This document shows positions 45,073-53,823 of a stretch of 64,000 bases of DNA, piece by piece. The notes beneath the pieces are model-generated. The model made no database searches and was not told the DNA's origin. It saw nothing but the letters and a program-made list of their open reading frames with translations. The DNA comes from Acidimicrobiia bacterium (lineage in GTDB: Bacteria > Actinomycetota > Acidimicrobiia > Acidimicrobiales > MedAcidi-G1). Every line of letters begins with the position of its first letter. Position 1 is the stretch's first letter. The stretch is taken from positions 64,328 to 128,327 of the forward strand of contig DUCC01000009.1 of the NCBI GenBank assembly GCA_012959995.1, written 5' to 3'. A program made the translations under genes and the position numbers.

Positions 45073-46260
45073 ATGACTACTTTTTTTGACCAAACTTTTC
45101 CGATAGAACAAGTTCGCCATGACACTCCGGGGGCGGCTGAGGTCATCCATTTCAACAATGCGGGGAGCGCCCTTCCCCCTCAGGTGGTGGTGGACACCGT
45201 GGTAGAGCACCTTCACCGAGAAGCCGCCATCGGTGGTTATGAGGCATCAGACGAAGCACATGACCGCCTCGAAGCGGTTTACCAGTCCATCGCCACGCTG
45301 ATCGGCGCCCAACCCAACCAAATCGCCATCATAGAAAACGCTACTCGGGCCTGGGACATGGCAGTTTATGGCTACCCCTTTGAACCCGGTGACCGGGTGT
45401 TAACTTGCCGAGCGGAATATTCCAGCAATGTGATTGCTTTGCTGCAGTTACAAAAGCGCCACGGCTTAGAAATCGTGTTGATTGATGACGATGAGTTTGG
45501 TCAAATTGATTTAACCCATTTAGAACAAGAACTTGCTCGGGGGGCCACCATGTTGTGCATGACCCACGCCCCAACCAGTGGTGGGCTCATCAACCCAGCG
45601 GAGGAGGTTGGCGCACTCTGTAATGCCTACCAGACGTTTTTCGTGTTGGATGCTTGCCAGTCAGCAGGGCAGATTTCCCTTGATGTTCAGGCCATTGGTT
45701 GTGATGTCTTGTCGTCTACTGGTCGCAAGTATTTGCGTGGCCCCCGCGGCACGGGGTTTTTGTATGTCAACGAACGGGCTTTAGAGCGTATTGAGCCACC
45801 ATTTTTAGATCTGCACTCCGCCACCTGGGCCGACGACTGGGATTACAAAATCCGCGACGATGCGCGCCGGTTTGAGAATTGGGAAACCTATTACGCCGGC
45901 AAGTTAGGACTCGGGGCCGCTGTGGACTACGCCCTCGAACTTTCGGTAGAAGCAACAGCAGAGCGATTACAAGGTTTAGGGGCGGTCTTGCGGAGCAGTC
46001 TGGAAGAGGTTTCTGGAGTAACGGTTTACGATAAGGGCGCCCACCGCGGCGGCATCGTCACCTTTGGGGTAGTCGGTCAAACGGCAGAGCAAATCAAAGA
46101 CAAACTCTCCGCGGCCGGTATTAATACCTCTACCTCGACACCGAACTATGCCCGCTTTGACCTCGCCCACCGAGGGTTAGCCACCGTGGTGCGGGCCTCG
46201 GTGCACTACTACAATACCGAAGAAGAAATTGATAAATTTATTGAAGAACTCGACCGTTGA
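45073..46260 (+). CDS. class V aminotransferase (cysteine desulfurase / isopenicillin-N-epimerase-like)
   Basis: A 395-residue PLP enzyme. FNNAGSALPP at the N-terminus, NATRAWDMAVYG, DACQSAGQISLDVQ, and SSTGRKYLRGPRGTGFLYV with the PLP lysine are diagnostic of the class V fold. The usual active-site cysteine loop of NifS/IscS desulfurases is not evident, so C-S or C-N cleavage, racemisation or transamination are all possible. TAAGGT lies six bases before the ATG. It is followed, with overlap or a short gap, by a CrtI-like oxidoreductase. Confidence 0.88.
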   Translation: MTTFFDQTFPIEQVRHDTPGAAEVIHFNNAGSALPPQVVVDTVVEHLHREAAIGGYEASDEAHDRLEAVYQSIATLIGAQPNQIAIIENATRAWDMAVYGYPFEPGDRVLTCRAEYSSNVIALLQLQKRHGLEIVLIDDDEFGQIDLTHLEQELARGATMLCMTHAPTSGGLINPAEEVGALCNAYQTFFVLDACQSAGQISLDVQAIGCDVLSSTGRKYLRGPRGTGFLYVNERALERIEPPFLDLHSATWADDWDYKIRDDARRFENWETYYAGKLGLGAAVDYALELSVEATAERLQGLGAVLRSSLEEVSGVTVYDKGAHRGGIVTFGVVGQTAEQIKDKLSAAGINTSTSTPNYARFDLAHRGLATVVRASVHYYNTEEEIDKFIEELDR

Positions 46261-46289
46261 GCGTTGGCCGAGAAGAGAGAGGGAGCATC

Positions 46290-47951
46290 GTGGGCAGTGA
46301 ACCAACCGAAAGTTGGGATGCCATTGTGGTGGGCTCAGGACCCGGTGGGCTAACCACAGCGGCTTGTTTAGCTAGCGCCGGTAAACGCGTACTGGTCGTC
46401 GAGCGCCATAACCGGGCGGGCGGCAATATGCAGATTTTTCGCCGCAAACACGAGGGCGACGGTTACGAGTTTGATGTCGGCGTGCATTACCTCGGTGAGG
46501 GTGGACCCGGCGGTTTGTTTACCAATATTTTTGCTTCTCTGGGCTTAGCCGGTCGCATGAACTTTTTGCCCATGGACACCGATTGTTTTGACACCTTGCA
46601 CTTTCCTGACTTTACTTTTCGGGTGCCAGCCAGTTGGGACAAATACCAAGAACGTCTCGTTGAGCAGTTTCCTCACGAAAAAGCTGGGGTAGAAAAGTGC
46701 CTGCGCATTTTGCGCACGGTTAGCGAAGAAGCACGAAAAATATTCGGCGAAGAACGCCCGACCTTTGATCTTTGGGCTACCCGGCCTTTGAATGAACTCT
46801 TTGACGAATGTGAAATGTCAACGAAACTTTGCGCCGTACTCGACCACTGGTCGGGCCTTTACGCCGGTGGGCCTAGCCAAACCGCCGTGGCCATGCACGC
46901 CGGGATTGTCGGCCACTACATGAACGGCGCCTATTACCCCCAAGGCGGCGGGCAGATGATGGCCGCTCGGTTGGTGCAAGCCATCGAAGCCTGCGGGGGA
47001 GAGGTGCGTTGTATCGAACCAGTAGAGCGCATCGCCGTAGAAAACGGAAAAACCACCGGCGTTGTTTTAGAAGACGGAAGGTTTTTGGCCGCCCCGCTAG
47101 TGATCAGCAACGCCGATTACCGCCGCACCGTTGAGCACTTGGTGGGAGCACAGCATCTGGCCCCGTCTACCGTGCGTTGGGCGCAAGAAGCCACCATGAC
47201 CTTGGGCCTGGTTTGCACCTACGTGGTAGTCAACAAAGAGTTGACCGGCCCCAACACTAACTATTTTGTGTTCTCTGGTTACGAAACCGACGAGTACTAC
47301 AGCGAACTCGACCAAGGGCAGCTGCCGTCTGGTCAAGTGCCCTTTGCCTATATAGCGCTTGCTTCACGCAAAGACCCCGGCAACGCTGCGCTTTGCCCAC
47401 CGGGCCACACCAATTTTCAAATCATGTCCTTGGCTCCTCGAGGAAATGACTATTGGGGGGTTGAAACGGGACCGGCTGATGGCGGCAAATACCGCCGCAA
47501 CGAAACCTACCGAGCCAAAAAGGAAGCGTTCACCGAAAGGCTTCTTGATGCCGCCGAAACGGTCTTTGGGCCACTGCGAGAAAACATTGTGCACCTCGAG
47601 ACGGCCACCACCTTGTCCCACGAGCGCTACATCTCTAGTTCGGGCGGGACCAGTTACGGCTACCAGCATTCTCCCGAACAAATCGGCAAGTACCGCCCGT
47701 CCTACCGCACCGAGATTGAAGGCCTATGGGTGGTGGGCGCCAACACAGTAAGTGGCCACGGCATTGGTGGCGCCATGAGTGGCGGGGTTTTCTGCGCCGG
47801 AGAAATCCTTGACCGGCCGTTGATAGCCGAAATCTACATGGGGCAGCAACTCATAGACCCAGAGCTAATCCCGCCCGACCCAGAGGACTTTGACCCCTTG
47901 ATGGTCAGCAGGGGAAAACGGTTGCGGAAACTACGAGCGCAAAAGGGCTAG
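46290..47951 (+). CDS. CrtI/phytoene-desaturase-like FAD oxidoreductase
   Basis: A 553-residue flavoprotein. AIVVGSGPGGLTTAACLASAGKRVLVVE binds FAD at the N-terminus; YEFDVGVHYLGEGGP and the C-terminal GLWVVGANTVSGHGIGGAMSGG are typical of the phytoene desaturase/retinol saturase group. The GTG start follows a GAGAGAGGGAG site; a TTG overlapping the previous stop is an alternative. No carotenoid genes are nearby, so a role in lipid or amine catabolism is as likely as pigment synthesis. Confidence 0.83.
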   Translation: MGSEPTESWDAIVVGSGPGGLTTAACLASAGKRVLVVERHNRAGGNMQIFRRKHEGDGYEFDVGVHYLGEGGPGGLFTNIFASLGLAGRMNFLPMDTDCFDTLHFPDFTFRVPASWDKYQERLVEQFPHEKAGVEKCLRILRTVSEEARKIFGEERPTFDLWATRPLNELFDECEMSTKLCAVLDHWSGLYAGGPSQTAVAMHAGIVGHYMNGAYYPQGGGQMMAARLVQAIEACGGEVRCIEPVERIAVENGKTTGVVLEDGRFLAAPLVISNADYRRTVEHLVGAQHLAPSTVRWAQEATMTLGLVCTYVVVNKELTGPNTNYFVFSGYETDEYYSELDQGQLPSGQVPFAYIALASRKDPGNAALCPPGHTNFQIMSLAPRGNDYWGVETGPADGGKYRRNETYRAKKEAFTERLLDAAETVFGPLRENIVHLETATTLSHERYISSSGGTSYGYQHSPEQIGKYRPSYRTEIEGLWVVGANTVSGHGIGGAMSGGVFCAGEILDRPLIAEIYMGQQLIDPELIPPDPEDFDPLMVSRGKRLRKLRAQKG

Positions 47952-49100
47952 CTACCGTTGGGCAACGGCCCGACTTAGTCGCTCCGCGGCATCTTGAATT
48001 TGTTCGGCGGGGGCGGCGATGGTCATGCGAGCAAACCCGGCTCCTTCTCGGCCAAACCAATGGCCCGGGCTGAGCGCTAAGCGGGCAGTATGGCCGAGCC
48101 AGTGCGCTAAGGCGGGTACTTCCATGTTGAGATCTCGAAAATCCAGCCATGCCAAATAGGTGCCTTGGAGTTCGACCAAAGTGATCTCCGGCGGCAAAGT
48201 TTCTTTAAGAATGCCCACGTTGCCGGCCATTAAACCCAATAGTTGGTCAAGCCACGGGCCACCGTGGGCGTATGCAGTTTCAAAAGCGGTCAGGGCAAAC
48301 ACGTTGTTGCGGGTGAGGTGAAGTTGAGAACTTCGATGCTCAAAGCGCTCGACAATTTCGGAATCATCGGTGATAACCAAGGTGTCGCAAAGTCCGGCTA
48401 AGCCGAAAGTTTTGATGGGCCCGTGCAGGACGGCCCAGCGCACTCCGGTGCCCTGAGCGGCTTGAGCAAAGGGGGTAAAACTATGGGGGTCTAAGATCAA
48501 GTCGGCATGGATTTCATCGGCGATGACCGTTACCTGGTGGCTGGCACAGATGGCCGCCAGTTGATGAAGTTCCTCTTGGTTCCACACGCGGCCCACCGGG
48601 TTGTGGGGGTTGCACAAAATGAGCGCAGTGGTGGCGGGCTGGGCGGCCAAGGTTTCTAGCCCGGTGAAGTCCATTTCGTATTGACCATTTTCAAAGAGTA
48701 ATCCGTTGCGCACCACGGTGCGCTGGGCTGAGTTAACCAAGGTTTTGAAGTCGGTAAATACCGGAGGCTGCAAAATGACATTGTCGCCGGGCTGGGTCAT
48801 TTGCTCCAGTAAAATCCCCAGTGAGGAGCCCACGCTGGGGCTTACCAGCGTTTGTAGACCGTGGCCGTCCCATTGGTGGCGCTGTTGCATCCATGCCCAA
48901 AAGTTTTCGCTAAGTGCTGCGGAACGGGTTTGGTAGCCGTACCAACCAGTAGTGGCTCGACTGGCTAAGCCTTCGGTTATTTGCGGAGCAAGATCAAGGT
49001 AGGGCTCCGCTATCCAAAGGGGGAGAAGCCCCTCGCCTCCGCCAAAATGCCGGTCCAGGCTGGGCTGGTCAAAAGCTTGGGCATCGGGGGAGATTTTCAA
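47952..49100 (-). CDS. MalY/PatB-type PLP aminotransferase (cystathionine beta-lyase-like)
   Basis: A 382-residue fold-type I PLP enzyme. LPLWIAEPYLD, NPHNPVGRVWNQEEL, VIADEIHADLIL and HGPIKTFGLAGL with the PLP lysine fit the MalY/PatB group, which cleave cystathionine or cysteine conjugates at C-S bonds. The start proposed is a TTG overlapping the ArsR stop as TTGA, with GGAG upstream; a frame extending to 49157 would lie within arsR. Co-expression with an ArsR regulator points to thiol or metal stress. Confidence 0.85.
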   Translation of the reverse strand: MKISPDAQAFDQPSLDRHFGGGEGLLPLWIAEPYLDLAPQITEGLASRATTGWYGYQTRSAALSENFWAWMQQRHQWDGHGLQTLVSPSVGSSLGILLEQMTQPGDNVILQPPVFTDFKTLVNSAQRTVVRNGLLFENGQYEMDFTGLETLAAQPATTALILCNPHNPVGRVWNQEELHQLAAICASHQVTVIADEIHADLILDPHSFTPFAQAAQGTGVRWAVLHGPIKTFGLAGLCDTLVITDDSEIVERFEHRSSQLHLTRNNVFALTAFETAYAHGGPWLDQLLGLMAGNVGILKETLPPEITLVELQGTYLAWLDFRDLNMEVPALAHWLGHTARLALSPGHWFGREGAGFARMTIAAPAEQIQDAAERLSRAVAQR

Positions 49101-49405
49101 CAGATCACTCCACAAAGTTGCGCTAAGCGTGCGTCGTTGACTTGGTACCAGGCCCACTTGCCTCGTTGTTGGCGCTCGACCACCCCAGATTGGGTCAAGA
49201 TTTTCAAATGATGACTTATCGTGGATTGGTCTCGGTCAACGGCTTGGGGAAAGTCGCAGGCGCAGCCCTCCCCGGCGGTAGCAATGATGTTGACAAGTTT
49301 TAGTCGCACCGGGTCAGCAAGCGCTTTGAGAGTTTGGGCTAAATCAACTATTTCTTGGTCGCTGAGATTTGTTGAGGAGAGCGGCCCGCAGGCAATGGTT
49401 TGCAT
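49097..49405 (-). CDS. ArsR-family metal/thiol-responsive repressor
   Basis: A 102-residue winged-helix repressor. LKALADPVRLKLVNII, EGCACDFPQAV with Cys48 and Cys50 in the position of the ArsR metal-binding CxC, and STISHHLKIL recognition helix are visible. It likely represses its own operon (with malY) and the divergent AhpD-like/CysK-like operon through a palindrome in the 54-base gap. The inducer could be As(III), another soft metal or a reactive sulfur species. Confidence 0.92.
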   Translation of the reverse strand: MQTIACGPLSSTNLSDQEIVDLAQTLKALADPVRLKLVNIIATAGEGCACDFPQAVDRDQSTISHHLKILTQSGVVERQQRGKWAWYQVNDARLAQLCGVIC

Positions 49406-49424
49406 GTTTCCACTCTATAGTCAT

Positions 49425-49440
49425 ATTGATACATATCAAT
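49425..49440. promoter_or_regulatory. probable ArsR operator
   Basis: A perfect 7-2-7 palindrome, ATTGATA-CA-TATCAAT, lies in the gap between the divergent arsR-like and AhpD-like genes. ATTGAT/ATCAAT half-sites are typical of ArsR-family operators. Confidence 0.7.
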
Positions 49441-49459
49441 CTGAACTGAAAGAGACTCC

Positions 49460-49849
49460 ATGACTACTTTAGATAACCCAACCACTGAGGGATGCTGTGG
49501 CGTTGAACCAGAAGCCAGCGGCTGCACCCAAGGTTTCTTGGGCACCCACATGGCCCCGTTTACCTCGGCGTTAGAGAATCTTGACCAAGCGCTCAACGCC
49601 GCCCGAACAGTTGATGCGAAAACCGATGAATTGATTCGTTTTGCCTTGTCAATTAAAGCCCGCTCTGAACCATGCGTACGCAAGCACTTCGTTGGCGCAA
49701 AAGCGGCCGGGGCCACCGAAGCTGAAATAGGCTACGTGTTCGCCCTGACCATGCGTGAAGCAGCCGGGGCTGATGACTGCTGGACCCACGGAATCATCTC
49801 TTCACTCGTGGCTGAAGCAGGCGAAGAGCCCAGCGGTTGCTGCGGCTAA
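49460..49849 (+). CDS. carboxymuconolactone decarboxylase/AhpD-like protein with cysteine-rich ends
   Basis: A 129-residue all-helical protein of the CMD/AhpD family (LIRFALSIKARSEPCVRKHF, AAGATEAEIGYVFALTMREAAG). The usual CxxC peroxidatic pair is reduced to one cysteine (Cys72, with His76 in place); the first Cys position is Ser. Extra cysteines cluster at the N-terminus (12, 13, 22) and C-terminus (CCG), which may bind metal or form disulfides. It heads an operon controlled by the adjacent ArsR site, with the CysK-like gene 30 bases downstream. Confidence 0.82.
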   Translation: MTTLDNPTTEGCCGVEPEASGCTQGFLGTHMAPFTSALENLDQALNAARTVDAKTDELIRFALSIKARSEPCVRKHFVGAKAAGATEAEIGYVFALTMREAAGADDCWTHGIISSLVAEAGEEPSGCCG

Positions 49850-49879
49850 CCTCCCCAGCCTTTACTGAAGGATTGTTAA

Positions 49880-50944
49880 ATGCCTAACGGTGATCTAAAC
49901 GCGTTTACCGGCAAACATGCCGTACAAGACTTCATGAATCCAGGAAAGCTGGCTTATCTGCCCCTGGTGGAGTTGCCGGAACATCTCAACCCCATGGCGA
50001 GCGACGGGGTGCGTATCATGGCCAAACTCATGACCTTCACCCCGTTGCACAATGTGAAGGCCATACCGGCTTTTAACATGATGGCGGCGGCCGCTCAACG
50101 CGGCGAGTTGGCAGGCGTGGAAACCATTATCGAAAACTCCTCCGGGAACACGGTGACTGCTTTAGCGGTATCCGCTCGCCAGTTTGGTATTGAACAAACG
50201 AAGGCCATCGTGCCCAGCGAAGCCAGTTGGCAAAAAATCCAGATGCTGCAATTCTTTGGCATTACCCCCATAGTGAACCAAGAGCCTGCCGATCCCGACG
50301 AGGCTGATGAGCGCAGCGGCATCTACAAGGCCAAAGAGATGGGGAGTCAAGAGGGCTGGATGAACCCCGGTCAGTACACCAACCCCGACAACCCCGAAGC
50401 GCATTATCAATGGATTGGCCGGCAAATCTGGGAGCAAACCAGCCAAGCAATAACCGTGCTTTGTGGAAGCTTAGGTACCACCGGCACCATGATCGGCAAT
50501 TCTCGCTATCTAAAAGAAGCAAACGAGGCCATCCAAGTAGTGGGAGTAAAACGTGCTCCCGATAACTACGTGCCGGGGCCCCGCACTGAGCTCTTGTTGC
50601 GCCTCATCGGCTTCGACTGGCCTCCCCATTTAGATAGCCAACAGGTGGCCACCACTAAGGACTCTTATCGCTCCAGCATGGAACTATCGCGCAACGGCAT
50701 CTACGTGGGCCCTAGTTCTGGGCTGTCTTTAGTGGGGCTGGTGGCTTACCTTGATCAGCAACAACAGGCTGGCACGCTTGATCAACTGCGCAACGAAAAC
50801 GGTGAAGTGGTCTGTGTATTCATGTGCCCCGATACCCCGTTGCCTTACTTCGAGGAATATTTTCGGTACTTAGCGGCGGAGGACTTTCCTGAAATAGTGA
50901 ACCAGGAACTCTTAGAGAACTTGCCCTCAGACCAACCGCAGTGA
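49880..50944 (+). CDS. CysK-like PLP enzyme (cysteine synthase / desulfhydrase family)
   Basis: A 354-residue fold-type II PLP enzyme. Lys60 in HNVKAIPAFNMM is the expected PLP lysine, ENSSGNTVTALA matches the substrate loop of cysteine synthases, and CGSLGTTGTMIGNSRYLKE is the phosphate-binding glycine loop. The protein resembles stand-alone cysteine desulfhydrase or synthase variants. It differs from classical CysK in the N-terminal 50 residues. Position after the AhpD-like gene under an ArsR operator suggests sulfur handling under metal stress. Confidence 0.8.
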   Translation: MPNGDLNAFTGKHAVQDFMNPGKLAYLPLVELPEHLNPMASDGVRIMAKLMTFTPLHNVKAIPAFNMMAAAAQRGELAGVETIIENSSGNTVTALAVSARQFGIEQTKAIVPSEASWQKIQMLQFFGITPIVNQEPADPDEADERSGIYKAKEMGSQEGWMNPGQYTNPDNPEAHYQWIGRQIWEQTSQAITVLCGSLGTTGTMIGNSRYLKEANEAIQVVGVKRAPDNYVPGPRTELLLRLIGFDWPPHLDSQQVATTKDSYRSSMELSRNGIYVGPSSGLSLVGLVAYLDQQQQAGTLDQLRNENGEVVCVFMCPDTPLPYFEEYFRYLAAEDFPEIVNQELLENLPSDQPQ

Positions 50945-51019
50945 ATCGTGGCCTGCGGGTTAGGCACCTTTACGGGGTATCGCTTAGGGTAGCGCTGACC
51001 TCTAACAAAGAAGATACTT

Positions 51020-52216
51020 ATGGGACAAGAGCCTCTCTCGGAAGAAACAAGCGAACAGTTCCGCAGCCAAGTGCGCTCGTTTCTTGCCGAACACACCCAA
51101 CTCGATGCCGATTTGACGGCCTCTAAGAAGTTTCACGCCAAATTGGCCCAAGCAGGGTTAGGAGGATTGGTCTTCGATCAGAAATACGGCGGAGCGGGTC
51201 TTACCCGAAATCACGACCGTATTTATCGGGAAGAAGCGGCACATTTCCCGACCATGAGCAACGAGTTTATTATTAGTCATGGCATGTGCCTGCCGGTGGT
51301 TAATGACTTCGGTACCGAAGCGCAAAAGGTTAAGTATTTGCCCGACGTTATTTCTGGCAACACTTTGTGGTGCCAGATGTTTTCTGAGCCAGGGGCCGGC
51401 TCCGATGTGGCCAGTTTGCAAACCAAAGCCGAACGCGACGGCGAAGAGTGGATTATCAACGGACAAAAGGTGTGGACCACCTTGGCGCAGGTCAGCGATT
51501 ACGCCGTACTTATTGCTCGCACCGACCCCAGCGCCGTCAAGCACGCCGGTATTTCCATGTTTATTTTGCCCATGGATGCTCCGGGCGTAGAGGTGCGGCC
51601 CATTCACCAAATCGACGGCTCGAGTCATTTTAACGAGGTATTTTTCACCGATGTGCGCCTACCAGTTGACCACCTTTTGGGCGAACTCAATAATGGGTGG
51701 AACCAGGCTACGGCCATGTTGATGTACGAACGGGTGGCTATCGGCACGGCGGGTAGCGGAAAAATCAGCCAACCTAATTACAAAATGTTAAAGGCGGCCG
51801 CTGAAGCCAACGGGTCACTCGAGGACCTCAACGTTCGTCAAGAACTGATGCGCATTTATTCCATGGAAACCGCCAAAGCCTTGGTGTCCCTGCGTACTCG
51901 TGCAGAGATGCAAAGCGGCAAAGCTCCGGGCCCCGGTGGCTCTCTGGGCAAGCTTTTTAGTTCGGTCATCCAGTGGCGGGTAAGAGAATTATTGATGAAT
52001 ATGGCAGGACCCTGTTCGCAAGCTTGGGATCCTGAGGACCCGCACGGCTACGATTTAGCTAAGCACACGACAGGTTCGTTCACCGCTTCAATAGCCGGCG
52101 GTACTGACGAGATCCAGCGCAACATCATTGGTGACCGGGTTTTAGGCCTTCCCCGAGATATTTCTATAGATCGTGGCGTGGCGTTTAACGAACTAAAAGT
52201 CGGCACCCAGCGTTAA
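51020..52216 (+). CDS. acyl-CoA dehydrogenase
   Basis: A 398-residue flavoenzyme of the ACAD family. QMFSEPGAGSDVASLQT and WIINGQKVWTTLAQ bind FAD and substrate; the C-terminal IAGGTDEIQRNIIGDRVLGLPRD is the family signature. It oxidises an acyl-CoA ester at the alpha-beta bond; the chain specificity is unknown. A weak AAGAAG site precedes the ATG. It stands alone, 76 bases after the CysK-like gene and converging with the RNA methyltransferase. Confidence 0.9.
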   Translation: MGQEPLSEETSEQFRSQVRSFLAEHTQLDADLTASKKFHAKLAQAGLGGLVFDQKYGGAGLTRNHDRIYREEAAHFPTMSNEFIISHGMCLPVVNDFGTEAQKVKYLPDVISGNTLWCQMFSEPGAGSDVASLQTKAERDGEEWIINGQKVWTTLAQVSDYAVLIARTDPSAVKHAGISMFILPMDAPGVEVRPIHQIDGSSHFNEVFFTDVRLPVDHLLGELNNGWNQATAMLMYERVAIGTAGSGKISQPNYKMLKAAAEANGSLEDLNVRQELMRIYSMETAKALVSLRTRAEMQSGKAPGPGGSLGKLFSSVIQWRVRELLMNMAGPCSQAWDPEDPHGYDLAKHTTGSFTASIAGGTDEIQRNIIGDRVLGLPRDISIDRGVAFNELKVGTQR

Positions 52217-52265
52217 CCACCTCTAGGTGAAACCGAGTTTGGGGCCTGACCTTAGGTTCGGTTTG

Positions 52266-53438
52266 TTAGGAAGCGATGAAAGCGCCGACTGTTTCGCCAT
52301 GGGTAGTACCGGGGAACATGTCCACCACGGTGAGTTGCTCAAGGCGCATCCCACCTGCGGCCAGAAGTGCGGCATCGGCAGCAAAAGCACCGGGCTCACA
52401 ACTGACGAGAACAAATAAGCTTGGTTCGGCAGCTAGCAAAGTGGCCATGGCCGCCTTGCCCACCCCTTCACGAGCTGGGTCGGCTATGACCAGCGCAGCA
52501 GGCGAAGCATTCCAACTTTCTACCGGTGCCTTGATGATCTTGACCGACTCGGCATCGAGGTTTACCCGAGCGTCGGCTATGGAGTGACTATTACGCTCAA
52601 TAGCCACCACCGAACGACCATGCCCCACCGTGCCAGCGAAAACTCCGATTCCGGCGTAGGCGTCGACCATAGGGCCATCGGTGCCCAGCGCATCGACCAT
52701 GCCCGATACCACGGAAACCAAGGCATCAACCCCGGCCGGCCGATTCTGAAAGAACGACCGAGCTGAAATACGCCACTTGCGGTCCGCCGCTTCTTCGTGA
52801 ATCCAGGCCCGCCGACCCTCGCTTAGTTCTTTGGCGCTAACCACTAAAACATCAGAAGGCACGCTGACTTCCTCTGGATCGCCCTCAACAAGCACCAGAC
52901 GATCGTCGGTACGACTCCCTACCCGAATGGTGACTTGGCTGGCTTCGCCGAAACGGCCATCAAGTAAGATTTCTTCAACCATAGGGTCGAGGGCCTCGCA
53001 TTTGGTTGGCAAAATCACCTCGTGGGAGCCTCGCATGCGGTACCCGGCCTGACCGTCTTTGACAATGGAACGCACCGTGGTGCGCCCTTGGTCGTTAACT
53101 AGCGGCCAAAGAACGGGGGACGGTGCGGCCACCTGTGCCCGGTCTAACTGATCAAGTACAATGTTGGCCTTCATAGCGAGTTGCGAATCAGGGGAGAGGT
53201 GCAGCAGGTCACAGCCCCCGCAGCCTGCCTGTTGAGTAGTGCAAGTGACCGGGATACGCAAAGGCGAAGGGTTAAGAACCTCCAACACCCGTGCACGAGC
53301 CCAGCGTTTTTTCACCTTGGTTAACTCGACGGTCACCGTTTCGTCGGGCAACGCACCTTCCACGAAGATCACCTGACCATCTTCGGCTCGCGCCACTCCA
53401 GCCCCGTCGCGAGCCACACCGTTAATCTTTAGTTCCAT
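52266..53438 (-). CDS. RNA uracil-C5 methyltransferase (RumA/TrmA family)
   Basis: A 390-residue tRNA/rRNA methyltransferase. The N-terminal 60 residues are a TRAM domain. CTTQQAGCGGCDLLHL plus a later Cys (KCEALDPM) give the four [4Fe-4S] ligands of RumA-type enzymes. The Rossmann part has VDAYAGIGVFAG, IADPAREGVG and VSCEPGAFAAD with the catalytic Cys. The target is probably a 23S rRNA uridine (RlmD/RlmCD type), but tRNA U54 cannot be ruled out. TACCAT lies six bases before the ATG, so the start at 53438 is preferred. Confidence 0.88.
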   Translation of the reverse strand: MELKINGVARDGAGVARAEDGQVIFVEGALPDETVTVELTKVKKRWARARVLEVLNPSPLRIPVTCTTQQAGCGGCDLLHLSPDSQLAMKANIVLDQLDRAQVAAPSPVLWPLVNDQGRTTVRSIVKDGQAGYRMRGSHEVILPTKCEALDPMVEEILLDGRFGEASQVTIRVGSRTDDRLVLVEGDPEEVSVPSDVLVVSAKELSEGRRAWIHEEAADRKWRISARSFFQNRPAGVDALVSVVSGMVDALGTDGPMVDAYAGIGVFAGTVGHGRSVVAIERNSHSIADARVNLDAESVKIIKAPVESWNASPAALVIADPAREGVGKAAMATLLAAEPSLFVLVSCEPGAFAADAALLAAGGMRLEQLTVVDMFPGTTHGETVGAFIAS

Positions 53439-53444
53439 ACGGAA

Positions 53445-53450
53445 ATGGTA
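53445..53450 (-). promoter_or_regulatory. -10-like TACCAT before the RNA methyltransferase gene
   Basis: On the minus strand, six bases before the ATG at 53438. Confidence 0.5.
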
Positions 53451-53489
53451 CCTTCTCTGCCAGAGAGAACTTTGTGCACATTGAAGCAC

Positions 53490-53678
53490 ATGAAAAAATT
53501 TGGCATTCGCTCATTAAAACAAAATGCATCAGCGGTAGTGGCCCAAGCCGTTGCTGGAGAGACAATCATAATCACCGACCGAGGAAGCCGGTTGACAGTT
53601 ATCTGCACTCCCCAAGGGGCACTTCAAACCCTGCTGGACTCCGCACCTTGGACACTATCCATCTGGAGGTGGCGCTAA
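53490..53678 (+). CDS. Phd/VapB-like antitoxin, C-terminus altered
   Basis: A 62-residue protein whose first 45 residues (FGIRSLKQNASAVVAQAVAGE, IIITDRGSRLTVI) match Phd/YefM-type antitoxins that bind DNA with an N-terminal domain. The expected toxin-binding tail is replaced by a short sequence read through into a broken PIN-domain gene (SAPWTLSIWRWR). Without a working toxin, it may persist as a regulator or be decaying. The ATG has no clear ribosome site. Confidence 0.65.
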   Translation: MKKFGIRSLKQNASAVVAQAVAGETIIITDRGSRLTVICTPQGALQTLLDSAPWTLSIWRWR

Positions 53679-53814
53679 GTTTAGTAGCGACCTTGATGGA
53701 ATGATTACCTACGATCACCGGCTGGCCTCTGCAGCAGAGATGCACGGGATTCCGGTTCTGTCGCTGGCCAAAATTTGTATCTATTGGGTCGCTCAGGTCG
53801 GCCGTAGCGGTTAG
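53639..53814 (+). pseudogene. VapC PIN-domain toxin remnant
   Basis: Two fragments of a PIN-domain C-terminus are visible in different frames: LRTLDTIHLEVAL (frame of 53636) and, after a shift near 53670-53695, ITYDHRLASAAEMHGIPVL (frame of 53695). These are the last third of VapC. The N-terminal part with the first catalytic acids is missing, probably deleted together with the antitoxin's tail. The toxin is inactive. Confidence 0.75.
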
Positions 53815-53817
53815 CCT
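53812..53817 (+). promoter_or_regulatory. -10-like TAGCCT before the metallophosphoesterase gene
   Basis: Six bases before the GTG at 53824. Confidence 0.55.
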
Positions 53818-53823
53818 CCGCCC

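Noticed and set aside
46290..47951. Carotenoid phytoene desaturase call
   Set aside because: No crtB, crtE or other carotenoid genes are nearby, and the group includes many non-carotenoid enzymes.
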